Shown piece by piece: positions 7,849-16,230 of a DNA stretch of 64,000 nt. This DNA is from a virus. Numbering within the stretch: position 1 is the first letter of the stretch; each line of letters begins with the position of its first letter. The stretch covers positions 35,094 through 99,093 of IMG/VR virus record IMGVR_UViG_3300002835_007523, one strand, 5' to 3'. A program made the position numbers and the translations under genes. Under the pieces are notes generated by a model. It did no database searches. It worked only from the letters and a program-made list of their open reading frames with translations, and was not told the DNA's origin.

Positions 7849-8676
7849 ATGACTACAGAAACGACAATTGCTGCGGCAGATAACCCTGGTCTTGCTAATA
7901 AGCTTGCATCAGAAGCTGTTGCATTAGCAGAACAAGAAAAAGCAGCTACACCGGTAAGGGCTGAGATTAGAAACCCAGCCAATCCGATAGTGGAGCTAGC
8001 AGTTGGATTAGATGTTCCATTTGAAGAGCGTATAACGACAGCCGAAATACGTGAGCTTAATGGAGCAGATGAAGAAGCTATTGCACGTCTAAATGACCCT
8101 GCAAAAGCCTTAATGTTAATCCTAGAGCGTGCTGTAGTCAAGTTGGGAAATAAACCCACTGAAAAAGACCTACTTGACGCGTTGCTGGCAGGAGATAGAG
8201 AACTTCTCCTGCTAGCAATTCGCAAGTTAACCTTTGGAAATGAAGTTAACCTAGAAGGAAACATTTGTCAGGCATGTGTTGAACCTCAAAAGATTCAAAT
8301 AGACCTAGATACAGATGTAGAAGTAAAAAAACTTAATATAGAAGATGTCGAGTTTACTGTGCCATGTAAGGCTGGAGAAGTTCGAGTAAAGCTTCCTACA
8401 GGATTTACACAAAAAGCATTAGTAGCCTCTACTAACAAGACTGCAGCTGAATTGGACTCCGTTGTATTAAAAAACTGCATCCTTAGTATTAATGATAAGC
8501 CCTTGTTAAATCAATCAGAGGTACTAAGGCTTAGCATTAAAGATAGACGTGACATTCTTAAAGAGATCTCTAATCGTAACCCTGGACCACAACTTAGTGA
8601 AATAAGTAAACCTTGCCCAAACTGCGGCCAGGAGGTGTCGCTACCGCTAACCCTAGCGGATTTGTTTCAGGAATGA
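7849..8676 (+). CDS. Tail/baseplate assembly chaperone with zinc finger
   Basis: A 275-residue protein between the tube and tape-measure genes, the slot of tail assembly chaperones. It has a cysteine pair in the middle (CQAC) and a C-terminal knuckle 'CPNCGQEVSLPLTLADLF', characteristic of T4 gp26-like baseplate-hub assembly chaperones. ATG 7849 follows AGGTG; GTG 7840 is an alternative. The last codons contain TTT-CAG before TGA, and an open +1 frame continues for about 50 codons, so a longer frameshift product is likely. Confidence 0.7.
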   Translation: MTTETTIAAADNPGLANKLASEAVALAEQEKAATPVRAEIRNPANPIVELAVGLDVPFEERITTAEIRELNGADEEAIARLNDPAKALMLILERAVVKLGNKPTEKDLLDALLAGDRELLLLAIRKLTFGNEVNLEGNICQACVEPQKIQIDLDTDVEVKKLNIEDVEFTVPCKAGEVRVKLPTGFTQKALVASTNKTAAELDSVVLKNCILSINDKPLLNQSEVLRLSIKDRRDILKEISNRNPGPQLSEISKPCPNCGQEVSLPLTLADLFQE

Positions 8677-8824
8677 AATAAGTTATGAGATCTTGGTAGA
8701 AGCCATAGATCTTTTATCTCAGTTCTATCCTGGATGGACACTAACAGAGTTAATGAATTTAAGCGTAAGAGAAAGAGTCAACTGGCTTAACAAAGCCTCG
8801 AGCAGACCAAGAATGGTTAAGTAA
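8657..8824 (+). CDS. Likely +1 frameshift extension of the assembly chaperone
   Basis: This open frame is +1 to the upstream chaperone, overlaps its end and has no ATG near its beginning. If Phe-tRNA slips from TTT to TTC at 'TTG TTT C', translation continues through 'RNEISYEILVEAIDLLSQFY' to TAA 8822-8824, two bases before the tape-measure ATG. The peptide is protein-like ('YPGWTLTELMNLSVRERVNW'). Frameshifted G/GT-type chaperones before the tape measure are common in tailed phages. Internal TTG initiation is the alternative. Confidence 0.6.
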   Translation, partial: RICFRNEISYEILVEAIDLLSQFYPGWTLTELMNLSVRERVNWLNKASSRPRMVK

Positions 8825-8826
8825 AC

Positions 8827-11808
8827 ATGGCAACTCAGCAGATCTTTTCAGCTAGTGATGATGAGAATCCCTTTTCATCACAAAGTGTTGATAAGTTCTT
8901 TAAGTCCATGGAAAAAGGACTGCAGCAGGACTTAAAACTTATTAAAGAATTCCGTAAAGTAACGGAAGATATTAAGAAAAACATGCAAGAAGCCCTCAAA
9001 GCTGGGGGCGGATCTAGCGCCGGATCAGGAAAAGTTGGTCTTGGTGCTATGCCAAATAAGGCAGTTGTTGGTGGTTTACTAGCCGCTGGAGCTGCCTATG
9101 GCGGAACAAAAATGTTTATGGGAATGGCGCCCAATACAATGGCCGCTGTTACCCAAAGAATGTCTGCTGACACCGTTGCTGGCATCAGTGGACTAAATGC
9201 ACGTCAAGTAATACTTCGTTCAAATGCTAGAGTAGGTAACGGCGCAACAAGCGCTATGGGCCCAACTATGGCTCAAATGAACATGTTGTACGGTGGTGGA
9301 TACACTGCAACTAGCCTAAGCTCTAGAAACGTAATGTCCCAACTAGGCGGACTAAGCGCAATAACTGGCGGAACAAATGAGCAGATGGCTCAAGGCATGG
9401 CGGGCATTAATGCTATGCGTTTCTTACGTATTGGTGTGCAAGCTCGTGACTCTAAGGGAAATCTACGTCCGCCAAACCAATTAATTAATGAAACTTATCG
9501 TTTCTTGTACGGTGGACGAAAAATAACCCCAGAGCAAGCAGCTATGGTTTTAAACCCAGGATCAAAGGGATATCAGACGATATCAATGATCGCTGGTGGT
9601 GATTCTAATCTTATGTCTATTTTGCAGATGGGTATTATTGCTCGTGCCAAAAAAGACTCACCATTAAGTAAAAAAGATTTAGGAAATGCTCAAAGATCAT
9701 TAGATGTAATGGGTGTAGGAAAAGAAAGTCCAATACGAAAACTCTTTAACTATAACACCAGTGAAGCTAGGAAACTACAGGCAACAGAAAAAGGATTAGT
9801 TGGCGGATATAACACAGCACTTAGCGCAACCACTGCTGTAAACAATGGTTTTAGTAGTTTAGCAGAAGCAACTGATGGGTTGACTCAAGCATTTATGGGA
9901 CTAAAAGGATTTTTACAAACCCTTCCTGGAGCGGGAAATACCGGTGCAACACTAGCGGGTATGGGAAGCTCGATAATGGGTATGGGATCAGCAGCCCTTC
10001 AATTTGGAATGCTTCGTATGATGATGGGTAAAAGCGCAGTGCCCGCTGCACTTACTGCAGGAGCCAGCCGGTTAGCCGCTGGAGCCGGACTTAGTGCTGT
10101 TGGTGCTGGAGCAACTGGCGCAATGTTTAGCAAAGGATCACTGTTAAAAAGAGGTGGTAGAGCTGCATTAGCTGCTGGTGCGTATTATGGGATGGAAAAA
10201 CTTCAAGGATTTTTAAATAAAGCTAATGTACCTAGCTGGCTTCGTAGAGGTGGAAACGTAGCTTTTGATGCTCTACAAGGAGGAGTAACTGGAGGAATTG
10301 CTGCAGGACCTTACGGTGCTTTAGCGGGCTCAGTTGTAGGCACAGGCGCTGGAGTAGTCAATCCTTATGGTCAAGGTGGAGGAGACTGCGCTCACGGAAA
10401 TATAGGCTCCCATAACTGTGGAGGAATGGGTGGTGGACAAGACAACATGGTCTTGCAAATGCCAGTTCCTCCAGGAACACGAGTAACTTCAGGTTTTGGT
10501 CCAAGAGACAATTCAAAAAACCCACAGATATCTAGAAACCACACAGGTATTGACTACGCGGTAAAGGTAGGTACGCCAATTGTTGCCGCCGGAGCTGGCG
10601 TAGTAACTGAAACCGGATTGCACAGACAATACGGAAACTATGTGATTATTAGACACGGATCAAGATCTACTCTTTATGCTCACTTAAGTAAAATCTTAGT
10701 TAATAAGGGCGAAAAAGTTGTTGCTGGACAGCAGATTGCACTATCTGGAGGTAAGAAGGGTGCTCAAGGAGCAGGAACCTCTACAGGTCCACACCTTCAC
10801 TTTGAGGTAAGAGCAAATGGTGGAGTTGGAGCTCAAGGAAGAAAAGATCCTCAAGGACTATTTGGAAAAGCATTTAGCTTTATAAAGGGCAAAGTAACCT
10901 CAGGACTTAACTTCTTAAAAAGAACTTCTAACAGGCTTTTTGGAACAAATTTTGCGTACTCTGATGCTGGAGATGACAAGTTTAACTTTAATGCAAGAAA
11001 GCACGATATAACAAAGAAAACGCTAGGTCAATATAACAGTGCTAGCGTCTCAGATATTATTGCTGGATTAAACTTTAGTCCTACGAGCTATTCAGAGCTA
11101 TCTAAGCATATAAATCCAAACGACCCCAAATTTGGAAAGATATTAAACCAAAACTATGACGAGGGTCATGGAAACGAAAAAGGCATTTATGGAGGAAGCC
11201 GACAGGCTCTCATGCAGGCCCTACATGCACAGGGGTTTAGAGGTAAATCCCTAAGAACCGCTTTTGCAGTTGCTCTTGCTGAATCCGGAGGAAGGCCATC
11301 AGCTATAGGAGACGTAGATCTACAAGATAAGAAGTGGGGCCCAAGCTACGGAATCTTCCAGATTAGATCTTTAAAGAATTGGCAAAATCATGATGGAAAA
11401 GGCTCATCTGATCCATGGAGAAATGCTAAAAAGCTTAGAGACCCTAAATTTAACATAGAAGCTGCCTGGGTAAAAAGCAGCAAGGGTAAAAAGTGGGAGG
11501 CTTGGTCTGCTTACAATAATGGGGCGTTTACTAAATTCTTAGATGATGCCGATAGAGTTGCCACTAAAGCAGGAATTGGTGGCGGTCCAGAAACAGCTGG
11601 CGGATTTAACATGGCTCATGTGGCACCAACAGAGACTAGTCACAGCCCTGGAGCTAGAAGCGTATCTTCAAACTCAAATGTAAACATAAAGGTAAATATG
11701 CAGGTAACTCTTGCCAATTCTGGGCCAGGTGAAGCTCAGAGGCTTTTGCGTACCTTTAAAGAGGGTATTGAAAAGGAACTAGAGATTAAAGGAATTGGTG
11801 GATACTAA
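8827..11808 (+). CDS. Tape measure protein with M23 peptidase and transglycosylase domains
   Basis: A 993-residue protein. The N-terminal ~110 residues are helical. The Gly/Ala-rich middle, with hydrophobic stretches, fits a tape measure that sets tail length and enters the envelope. Residues of roughly 550-665 form an M23 metallopeptidase: 'HTGIDY' near 572 and 'HLHFEV' near 655 supply the zinc ligands. Residues of roughly 800-910 look like a soluble-transglycosylase/lysozyme domain with catalytic Glu in 'ALAESGG' (~818) and 'GPSYGIFQIRS'. Together they would cut both the peptides and glycans of the host wall. It is coupled to the next gene (TAATG). Confidence 0.88.
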   Translation: MATQQIFSASDDENPFSSQSVDKFFKSMEKGLQQDLKLIKEFRKVTEDIKKNMQEALKAGGGSSAGSGKVGLGAMPNKAVVGGLLAAGAAYGGTKMFMGMAPNTMAAVTQRMSADTVAGISGLNARQVILRSNARVGNGATSAMGPTMAQMNMLYGGGYTATSLSSRNVMSQLGGLSAITGGTNEQMAQGMAGINAMRFLRIGVQARDSKGNLRPPNQLINETYRFLYGGRKITPEQAAMVLNPGSKGYQTISMIAGGDSNLMSILQMGIIARAKKDSPLSKKDLGNAQRSLDVMGVGKESPIRKLFNYNTSEARKLQATEKGLVGGYNTALSATTAVNNGFSSLAEATDGLTQAFMGLKGFLQTLPGAGNTGATLAGMGSSIMGMGSAALQFGMLRMMMGKSAVPAALTAGASRLAAGAGLSAVGAGATGAMFSKGSLLKRGGRAALAAGAYYGMEKLQGFLNKANVPSWLRRGGNVAFDALQGGVTGGIAAGPYGALAGSVVGTGAGVVNPYGQGGGDCAHGNIGSHNCGGMGGGQDNMVLQMPVPPGTRVTSGFGPRDNSKNPQISRNHTGIDYAVKVGTPIVAAGAGVVTETGLHRQYGNYVIIRHGSRSTLYAHLSKILVNKGEKVVAGQQIALSGGKKGAQGAGTSTGPHLHFEVRANGGVGAQGRKDPQGLFGKAFSFIKGKVTSGLNFLKRTSNRLFGTNFAYSDAGDDKFNFNARKHDITKKTLGQYNSASVSDIIAGLNFSPTSYSELSKHINPNDPKFGKILNQNYDEGHGNEKGIYGGSRQALMQALHAQGFRGKSLRTAFAVALAESGGRPSAIGDVDLQDKKWGPSYGIFQIRSLKNWQNHDGKGSSDPWRNAKKLRDPKFNIEAAWVKSSKGKKWEAWSAYNNGAFTKFLDDADRVATKAGIGGGPETAGGFNMAHVAPTETSHSPGARSVSSNSNVNIKVNMQVTLANSGPGEAQRLLRTFKEGIEKELEIKGIGGY

Positions 11809-13511
11809 TGGCTGCTCCGCTACCCGTATATTACACAATTAAAGCTTACGAAAAGATTGTAGAAAACTTAAACCCAACCGCAGAAGACCAGCAAGGATCT
11901 CAAGGTGGTTGGATTGAGATTACTACAGATAGCAAGCTAGTTAACTATAAGCATCCAGTCAAGTATGTTTTGCAGTTCTTTTTGCAGAGCGATATACTCG
12001 GCCTTAATCCACTAGAGGATAGCCAAGGCGTTAATATTGCTGGTGGTGATGGAACAGTTTTTAAGCAATGGGTAGACGATAATGCTGACAAACTAAAAGT
12101 TAAGGGTTGGAACACATATCAAGACAATAGGTTTGAGCTTATTGTTACAGCTAAAGTAAAAAGTGCTTCAGGTACCCCTAAGTTTAAAGCACAGACTGTT
12201 CCAAACTCAAACGTAAACTCTAGCCCTAATTATTATACCGTAAATATAAAAGCAGGAAAAAAGATTCCTTCAGTTAAGTTTACCGAGGCACAATCAGAGC
12301 CAAATAAACCAAATGAAGTAAAAAATGACGTGACTGAACAAGGTCAGGGATACACCCAGTGGAATGAGTGTAAAAAAGAATGGGTAGTAGTTACCTATGC
12401 TCAGACCACTAAAAATAACGTATTTGGATATGACGTATATTTAATAAAAAGAGACGTAAATGGCACACAGCTAAGTAGACAGCTATTAGGATTTGAGCCA
12501 TCTACTGCTACTAAACGACCTTATTCTGATATTGGAAGAAAAGCTCTTCAAGAAGCATATCAGTGCGTAAAGGCTTCAGAAGACGCCCCAAATGTTCCGA
12601 CACCCTCTGTTACGGTGCAGGAGTACCCACAAGACGAAAGAATAAACCCACCTAACCATAGAATTACTCGAGATGTCTCTTTATCTCAAAAACTTTATTA
12701 TTCTTTGTCTGAGGCTAAGCGACGAGGATCTAAGACAAATCCTGGACTTTATTTTGCTAACTCTACGGAAGAGGCTAGACAACGAGCTGAACAGCGTTAC
12801 TTAGACTCAACAGCTAGAGGACGTCTTGGAACTATATTTCAGGATAAAGATAGTGCTATAGCCCTAAACACCAACAATGACGATAAAAAGCCTTGGGGTT
12901 TTAGATTTATATATAACCCCCAAACTATTGAGTATTCTACCGGTGCAGATATGTCTGTAGACTGGATGCTAAGCTCTAAAGATCCTGCAAACTATATTGG
13001 TGGAAATACCGTTGTTAACTTTATGCTGTATTTAAACAGAATTGCAGACATGACTGAACTACGTCATTTAAAGTCTAATCCAACCGATTACATTAATGGA
13101 TACCCCAGAAAACTTACCGCAGAATCAGTTGCCGGACTACTAAACAGAGGCACGGAGTACGACATAGAGTTCTTATACCGGGTATTGAATGGAAGCCCAA
13201 GACCAAGCATAAATGGTCTTCTTACCTATACAGTAAACGGCAAACCAGCTGTAACTTCAGATTTTGGATATATAACTGGAACCCCTGTGTGGATAAGATT
13301 TCACGAAAACCTTAGGTATAAAGGCTCTATAAACAGTATTTCTGTAAATCACCTAATTTTTAATGAAGAAATGGTGCCTATGTTTTCAACAATGTCTGTA
13401 TCGTTTACTCGTTACCCAATTACCGGAGAAACAGACCCTGCAGTCATTGCAGCCTACTCAGAAAAGATTGCTAAAGACCTTAAAGCTGGAGAGGAGCCAC
13501 CTAGAACATAA
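11808..13511 (+). CDS. Baseplate/tail-tube initiator-like protein
   Basis: A 567-residue protein between the tape measure and a LysM-like gene. Its C-terminal third ('GFRFIYNPQTIEYS', 'VNFMLYLNRIADM', 'MFSTMSVSFTRYP') resembles the tube-initiator or inner-baseplate proteins that carry LysM partners in contractile injection systems. The N-terminal half is unlike families I know. It probably forms part of the hub on which the tube grows. Confidence 0.55.
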   Translation: MAAPLPVYYTIKAYEKIVENLNPTAEDQQGSQGGWIEITTDSKLVNYKHPVKYVLQFFLQSDILGLNPLEDSQGVNIAGGDGTVFKQWVDDNADKLKVKGWNTYQDNRFELIVTAKVKSASGTPKFKAQTVPNSNVNSSPNYYTVNIKAGKKIPSVKFTEAQSEPNKPNEVKNDVTEQGQGYTQWNECKKEWVVVTYAQTTKNNVFGYDVYLIKRDVNGTQLSRQLLGFEPSTATKRPYSDIGRKALQEAYQCVKASEDAPNVPTPSVTVQEYPQDERINPPNHRITRDVSLSQKLYYSLSEAKRRGSKTNPGLYFANSTEEARQRAEQRYLDSTARGRLGTIFQDKDSAIALNTNNDDKKPWGFRFIYNPQTIEYSTGADMSVDWMLSSKDPANYIGGNTVVNFMLYLNRIADMTELRHLKSNPTDYINGYPRKLTAESVAGLLNRGTEYDIEFLYRVLNGSPRPSINGLLTYTVNGKPAVTSDFGYITGTPVWIRFHENLRYKGSINSISVNHLIFNEEMVPMFSTMSVSFTRYPITGETDPAVIAAYSEKIAKDLKAGEEPPRT

Positions 13512-13801
13512 TGCCTAACATAAATAGACTATCTAGATATTATGATGGAAAACTTGCCCAGATCTATAACTCAAAAACCAAGCAATATGACATTGCTGTT
13601 TTTAAAGCAGAATCTGATGAAGTTACCTCTTCTTACATAAACTATACCTGGAAGTATGGAGATTCTCTTGCTGCCTTGTCCGATAAATATTTAGGTATTC
13701 CGGGATACTGGTGGAAGATTATGGAAATAAATCCAGAAATAACAGACCCCTTCTCAATAGAGCCAGGAACAGTTATAAGGGTGCCGTATGTCACAAGATG
13801 A
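13511..13801 (+). CDS. LysM-like baseplate protein (gp53/tail X-like)
   Basis: The 96-residue product has a C-terminal LysM-like fold: 'YTWKYGDSLAALSDKYLG', then 'YWWKIMEINPEI' and a terminal 'IEPGTVIRVPY'. In contractile-tail phages such small LysM proteins (P2 gpX, T4 gp53 C-terminus) sit in the baseplate and may contact peptidoglycan. It overlaps the preceding stop by one base and the following ATG by 14 bases, consistent with one baseplate operon. Confidence 0.8.
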   Translation: MPNINRLSRYYDGKLAQIYNSKTKQYDIAVFKAESDEVTSSYINYTWKYGDSLAALSDKYLGIPGYWWKIMEINPEITDPFSIEPGTVIRVPYVTR

Positions 13802-14639
13802 TCGTAATAACTTTACCTTTACTCAAAACTATACCTGGGAGTCAACTGCTCGTTGGTCTGATTATAAGGCGTACTTTCCATCTACACCAAAGCACGAAAT
13901 GATATTAATGGGTGCTGAGCTTTATCAAGTTGTTGAGGCCCACGATGTGCTTGTCCTAACCTTTAAAGGTAAGCCAGAGAGTGATTTGACTAACTTTGTT
14001 TCTGGAGATCCCGTGGTATTTAGCTATTCTAGTGGAGCTAATAAAAGCAAGTTTAATGGGTACATTTATAAAATACGTCCGGTAACTGATATGAAAACCC
14101 ACATGGTACGTATCATATGTGTGTCTGCATCCTACGTGCTAAAGAATGGTGCTCAAAAGATTTTTAAGAATGTTACAGCAGATCAGGTCGTTTCTAAGGT
14201 GTGCGCTCGCCACGGCTTAGCTACGGTCACTCAAAGACACCCTAGATTAAGAGATAACGTCTCACAATCTGGAGAAACAGACTGGCAGCTGCTACAAAGA
14301 CTAGCTAGACAAACAGGGTTTGCATTAAAGTGTGAAAATACTACTGTATTTTTTGTAAGCAAGTCTAAGATATATAATGCCAAGAAAAAGGGTGCTCCCT
14401 ACTTTAAGTATGTAGACGGTAAAAACCAAAAACAAAGAACTACTGGAACTTGTCTATATTTTGAGCCAGTTGTTTCAGATGAGGTTTTAGAGCTCGGCAC
14501 AAGAGTTGATAGAATTATTACAGGCATAAGCAGCACTACTGGTGAAGTAATATCTGCTACTCACTCACTAAAGGACTTTACTAAACCTGAACTTGGTGTA
14601 GTAACTGTGCCGGATGAGGATTACCTAAATGACATCTAA
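13788..14639 (+). CDS. Baseplate hub protein, late control D-like
   Basis: A 283-residue protein with the phage late-control D/gp27 hallmark 'QSGETDWQLLQRLARQTGF' near residue 165, preceded by a tube-like beta domain ('YIYKIRPVTD'). Members trimerise to form the hub that adapts the sixfold tube to the threefold spike. The gene is followed by a second hub fragment and an OB-fold spike gene, the usual order. The family normally exceeds 320 residues; the shorter length is explained if the next gene supplies the C-terminal part. Confidence 0.82.
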   Translation: MSQDDRNNFTFTQNYTWESTARWSDYKAYFPSTPKHEMILMGAELYQVVEAHDVLVLTFKGKPESDLTNFVSGDPVVFSYSSGANKSKFNGYIYKIRPVTDMKTHMVRIICVSASYVLKNGAQKIFKNVTADQVVSKVCARHGLATVTQRHPRLRDNVSQSGETDWQLLQRLARQTGFALKCENTTVFFVSKSKIYNAKKKGAPYFKYVDGKNQKQRTTGTCLYFEPVVSDEVLELGTRVDRIITGISSTTGEVISATHSLKDFTKPELGVVTVPDEDYLNDI

Positions 14640-15225
14640 GTTTTCTAAACAAAAAGCAAAAGCTAAGTGGAAGTCCTATAACCCTTATGAGGTAGCCGAT
14701 AGCCTTACCGACTCTAAGCTCATTGCTTCAGACATTTCGGATGCTCGTAGATATGCACACCGTGCAAAGGCTACAATAGTTGGAGACTCTAGAGTTAAAC
14801 CATATGAACCCATTTATTTAGATGGGCTACCTAACGGCATGTCTGGATACTGGACAGTCCTATCTGTAAAGCATATCTTTGGATCAGAGCTTGCTAGATA
14901 CATGATTGAGGTGGAACTGGGGACCGATGTTTTAGGTGAAACGGACCCTAACGCATATAAACAGCAGCAATATCGAGACGTAAACAGTGAGATATCAAAG
15001 CAGGCGATACGTACATCTGACTCTAGATTAGTTGATTATTCTTTGTCCGTAAACTCTTCAGCTTTAACAACCCCCAAGGTTTCTTCTCCCGCTATTTCAA
15101 CCCCGGCAAGAGCCTTATCTCCTGACCCAACATCTCCAGATCTGTATCAAACAGCTGTGCCAGATTTTTCATCTATATCTCGTACAACTACTTGGGTTGC
15201 AAATAGCTCTAGGACAGTACTATGA
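14629..15225 (+). CDS. Baseplate hub protein, C-terminal part encoded separately
   Basis: The 198-residue product starts 11 bases before the end of the hub gene. 'ARRYAHRAKATIVGDSRVKP' and 'GYWTVLSVKHIFGSELARYM' are typical of the C-terminal tube-like domain of gpD/gp27 hub proteins. This suggests that the hub is split into two polypeptides. Its last ~60 residues are Ser/Thr/Pro-rich and probably flexible. It overlaps the spike gene by four bases. Confidence 0.65.
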   Translation: MTSKFSKQKAKAKWKSYNPYEVADSLTDSKLIASDISDARRYAHRAKATIVGDSRVKPYEPIYLDGLPNGMSGYWTVLSVKHIFGSELARYMIEVELGTDVLGETDPNAYKQQQYRDVNSEISKQAIRTSDSRLVDYSLSVNSSALTTPKVSSPAISTPARALSPDPTSPDLYQTAVPDFSSISRTTTWVANSSRTVL

Positions 15226-15839
15226 GCACAAGTTCATTTTTAGACTATGGGATGGACCCTCAAGGTCGTCACAGGTTTTATGGCATATACGAGGGCAAAG
15301 TGGTATCTGTTAATGATCCCCTAAAAAGAAACAGAATACAGGTAAAGGTGTTTCAAACTACGGGGCAGGAGACTACCGCTTGGGCAAGAGCTTGCCTTCC
15401 AATAACTGATTCATCATACCATCCAGATCATGCTCCCCACACTGCAGCTCAAATAGCCGCTATGCTGACAACTACCCCCGTATCGGTTACCGACTCCAGA
15501 GGGGATACGGAGACTGTACCGGCCCTAACTATTGTTCCAAAATCTCCAGGAAATCAACAGCTTAATCATCAACACGTGGTTACTAAGAAAAAGACAAAGA
15601 TTAAAGGCAAAAGCATATTTGTAGATAATGCGCCCACATCTACGACAGACTCAAAAGAAAATAGTCTTTATACTACAGCTAGTGGATTAAGTGCCCCAGG
15701 AACAACCACTACAGACACCTCTATAAAGGCTCCAGAGCATACCTTTCATAGAAGCGTCCCTGTAGTAGGCCAAATGGTTTGGGTTATGTTTGTTGCGGGA
15801 GATCCAGAATATCCGGTATGGGTTGGAGTACAGCAATGA
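15222..15839 (+). CDS. Baseplate spike, gp5/VgrG-like OB-fold protein
   Basis: A 205-residue protein with an OB-fold: 'YGIYEGKVVSVNDPLKRNRI' opens it, and 'PVVGQMVWVMFVAGDPEYPV' closes it. This pair of motifs is characteristic of gp5 N-terminal/gpV-type spike proteins. A ~90-residue Thr/Lys-rich insert lies between them. The C-terminus ends right after the fold, so no lysozyme or beta-helix needle is attached. It sits after the hub genes, as expected for the central spike. Confidence 0.8.
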   Translation: MSTSSFLDYGMDPQGRHRFYGIYEGKVVSVNDPLKRNRIQVKVFQTTGQETTAWARACLPITDSSYHPDHAPHTAAQIAAMLTTTPVSVTDSRGDTETVPALTIVPKSPGNQQLNHQHVVTKKKTKIKGKSIFVDNAPTSTTDSKENSLYTTASGLSAPGTTTTDTSIKAPEHTFHRSVPVVGQMVWVMFVAGDPEYPVWVGVQQ

Positions 15840-16228
15840 TATCTATAAGCTATCCCTTTACACTAGACGCCTTTGGTAAAACAGACTCTACATATAGAGA
15901 GTCAAAAATTTACTTAGATAAATTAGTTACCCTGTTGTCTACCCATATTGGGCAAAGACCTATGCTTCCAGAATATGGAACAGATATAGCAACCGCCTTA
16001 TTTGAGAACGATAATGATTTTGTTGCGGCAGTCCGTGCTGCAATAACTACTGCAGTAGCTAGGTGGATACCGGCTATTACAATTAGCAGTGTTGATATCT
16101 CCACCCCTGATTTTGATGGTTATTCAAGTATTATTTTAGGAATAGAGCTTCCAAACGATACTACAACATCAATCACTGTAAATTCAGCTATTTTTGGAGC
16201 TGACGGATCCGTTAGCAGATTAGGATAA
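15836..16228 (+). CDS. Baseplate wedge protein, gp25-like
   Basis: The 130-residue product contains 'RPMLPEYGTDIATALFEN', the conserved core of the T4 gp25/W-like family, which joins the baseplate wedge to the sheath. The ATG at 15836 overlaps the end of the spike gene and was preferred to an upstream in-frame start that would lie inside that gene. Its length is typical of the family. Confidence 0.85.
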   Translation: MISISYPFTLDAFGKTDSTYRESKIYLDKLVTLLSTHIGQRPMLPEYGTDIATALFENDNDFVAAVRAAITTAVARWIPAITISSVDISTPDFDGYSSIILGIELPNDTTTSITVNSAIFGADGSVSRLG

Positions 16229-16230
16229 AA

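Noticed and set aside
7845-8264. Minus-strand open frame across the assembly chaperone gene
   Set aside because: It lies fully opposite the chaperone gene; Ser/Arg/Ala-rich composition is the mirror of the true coding strand.
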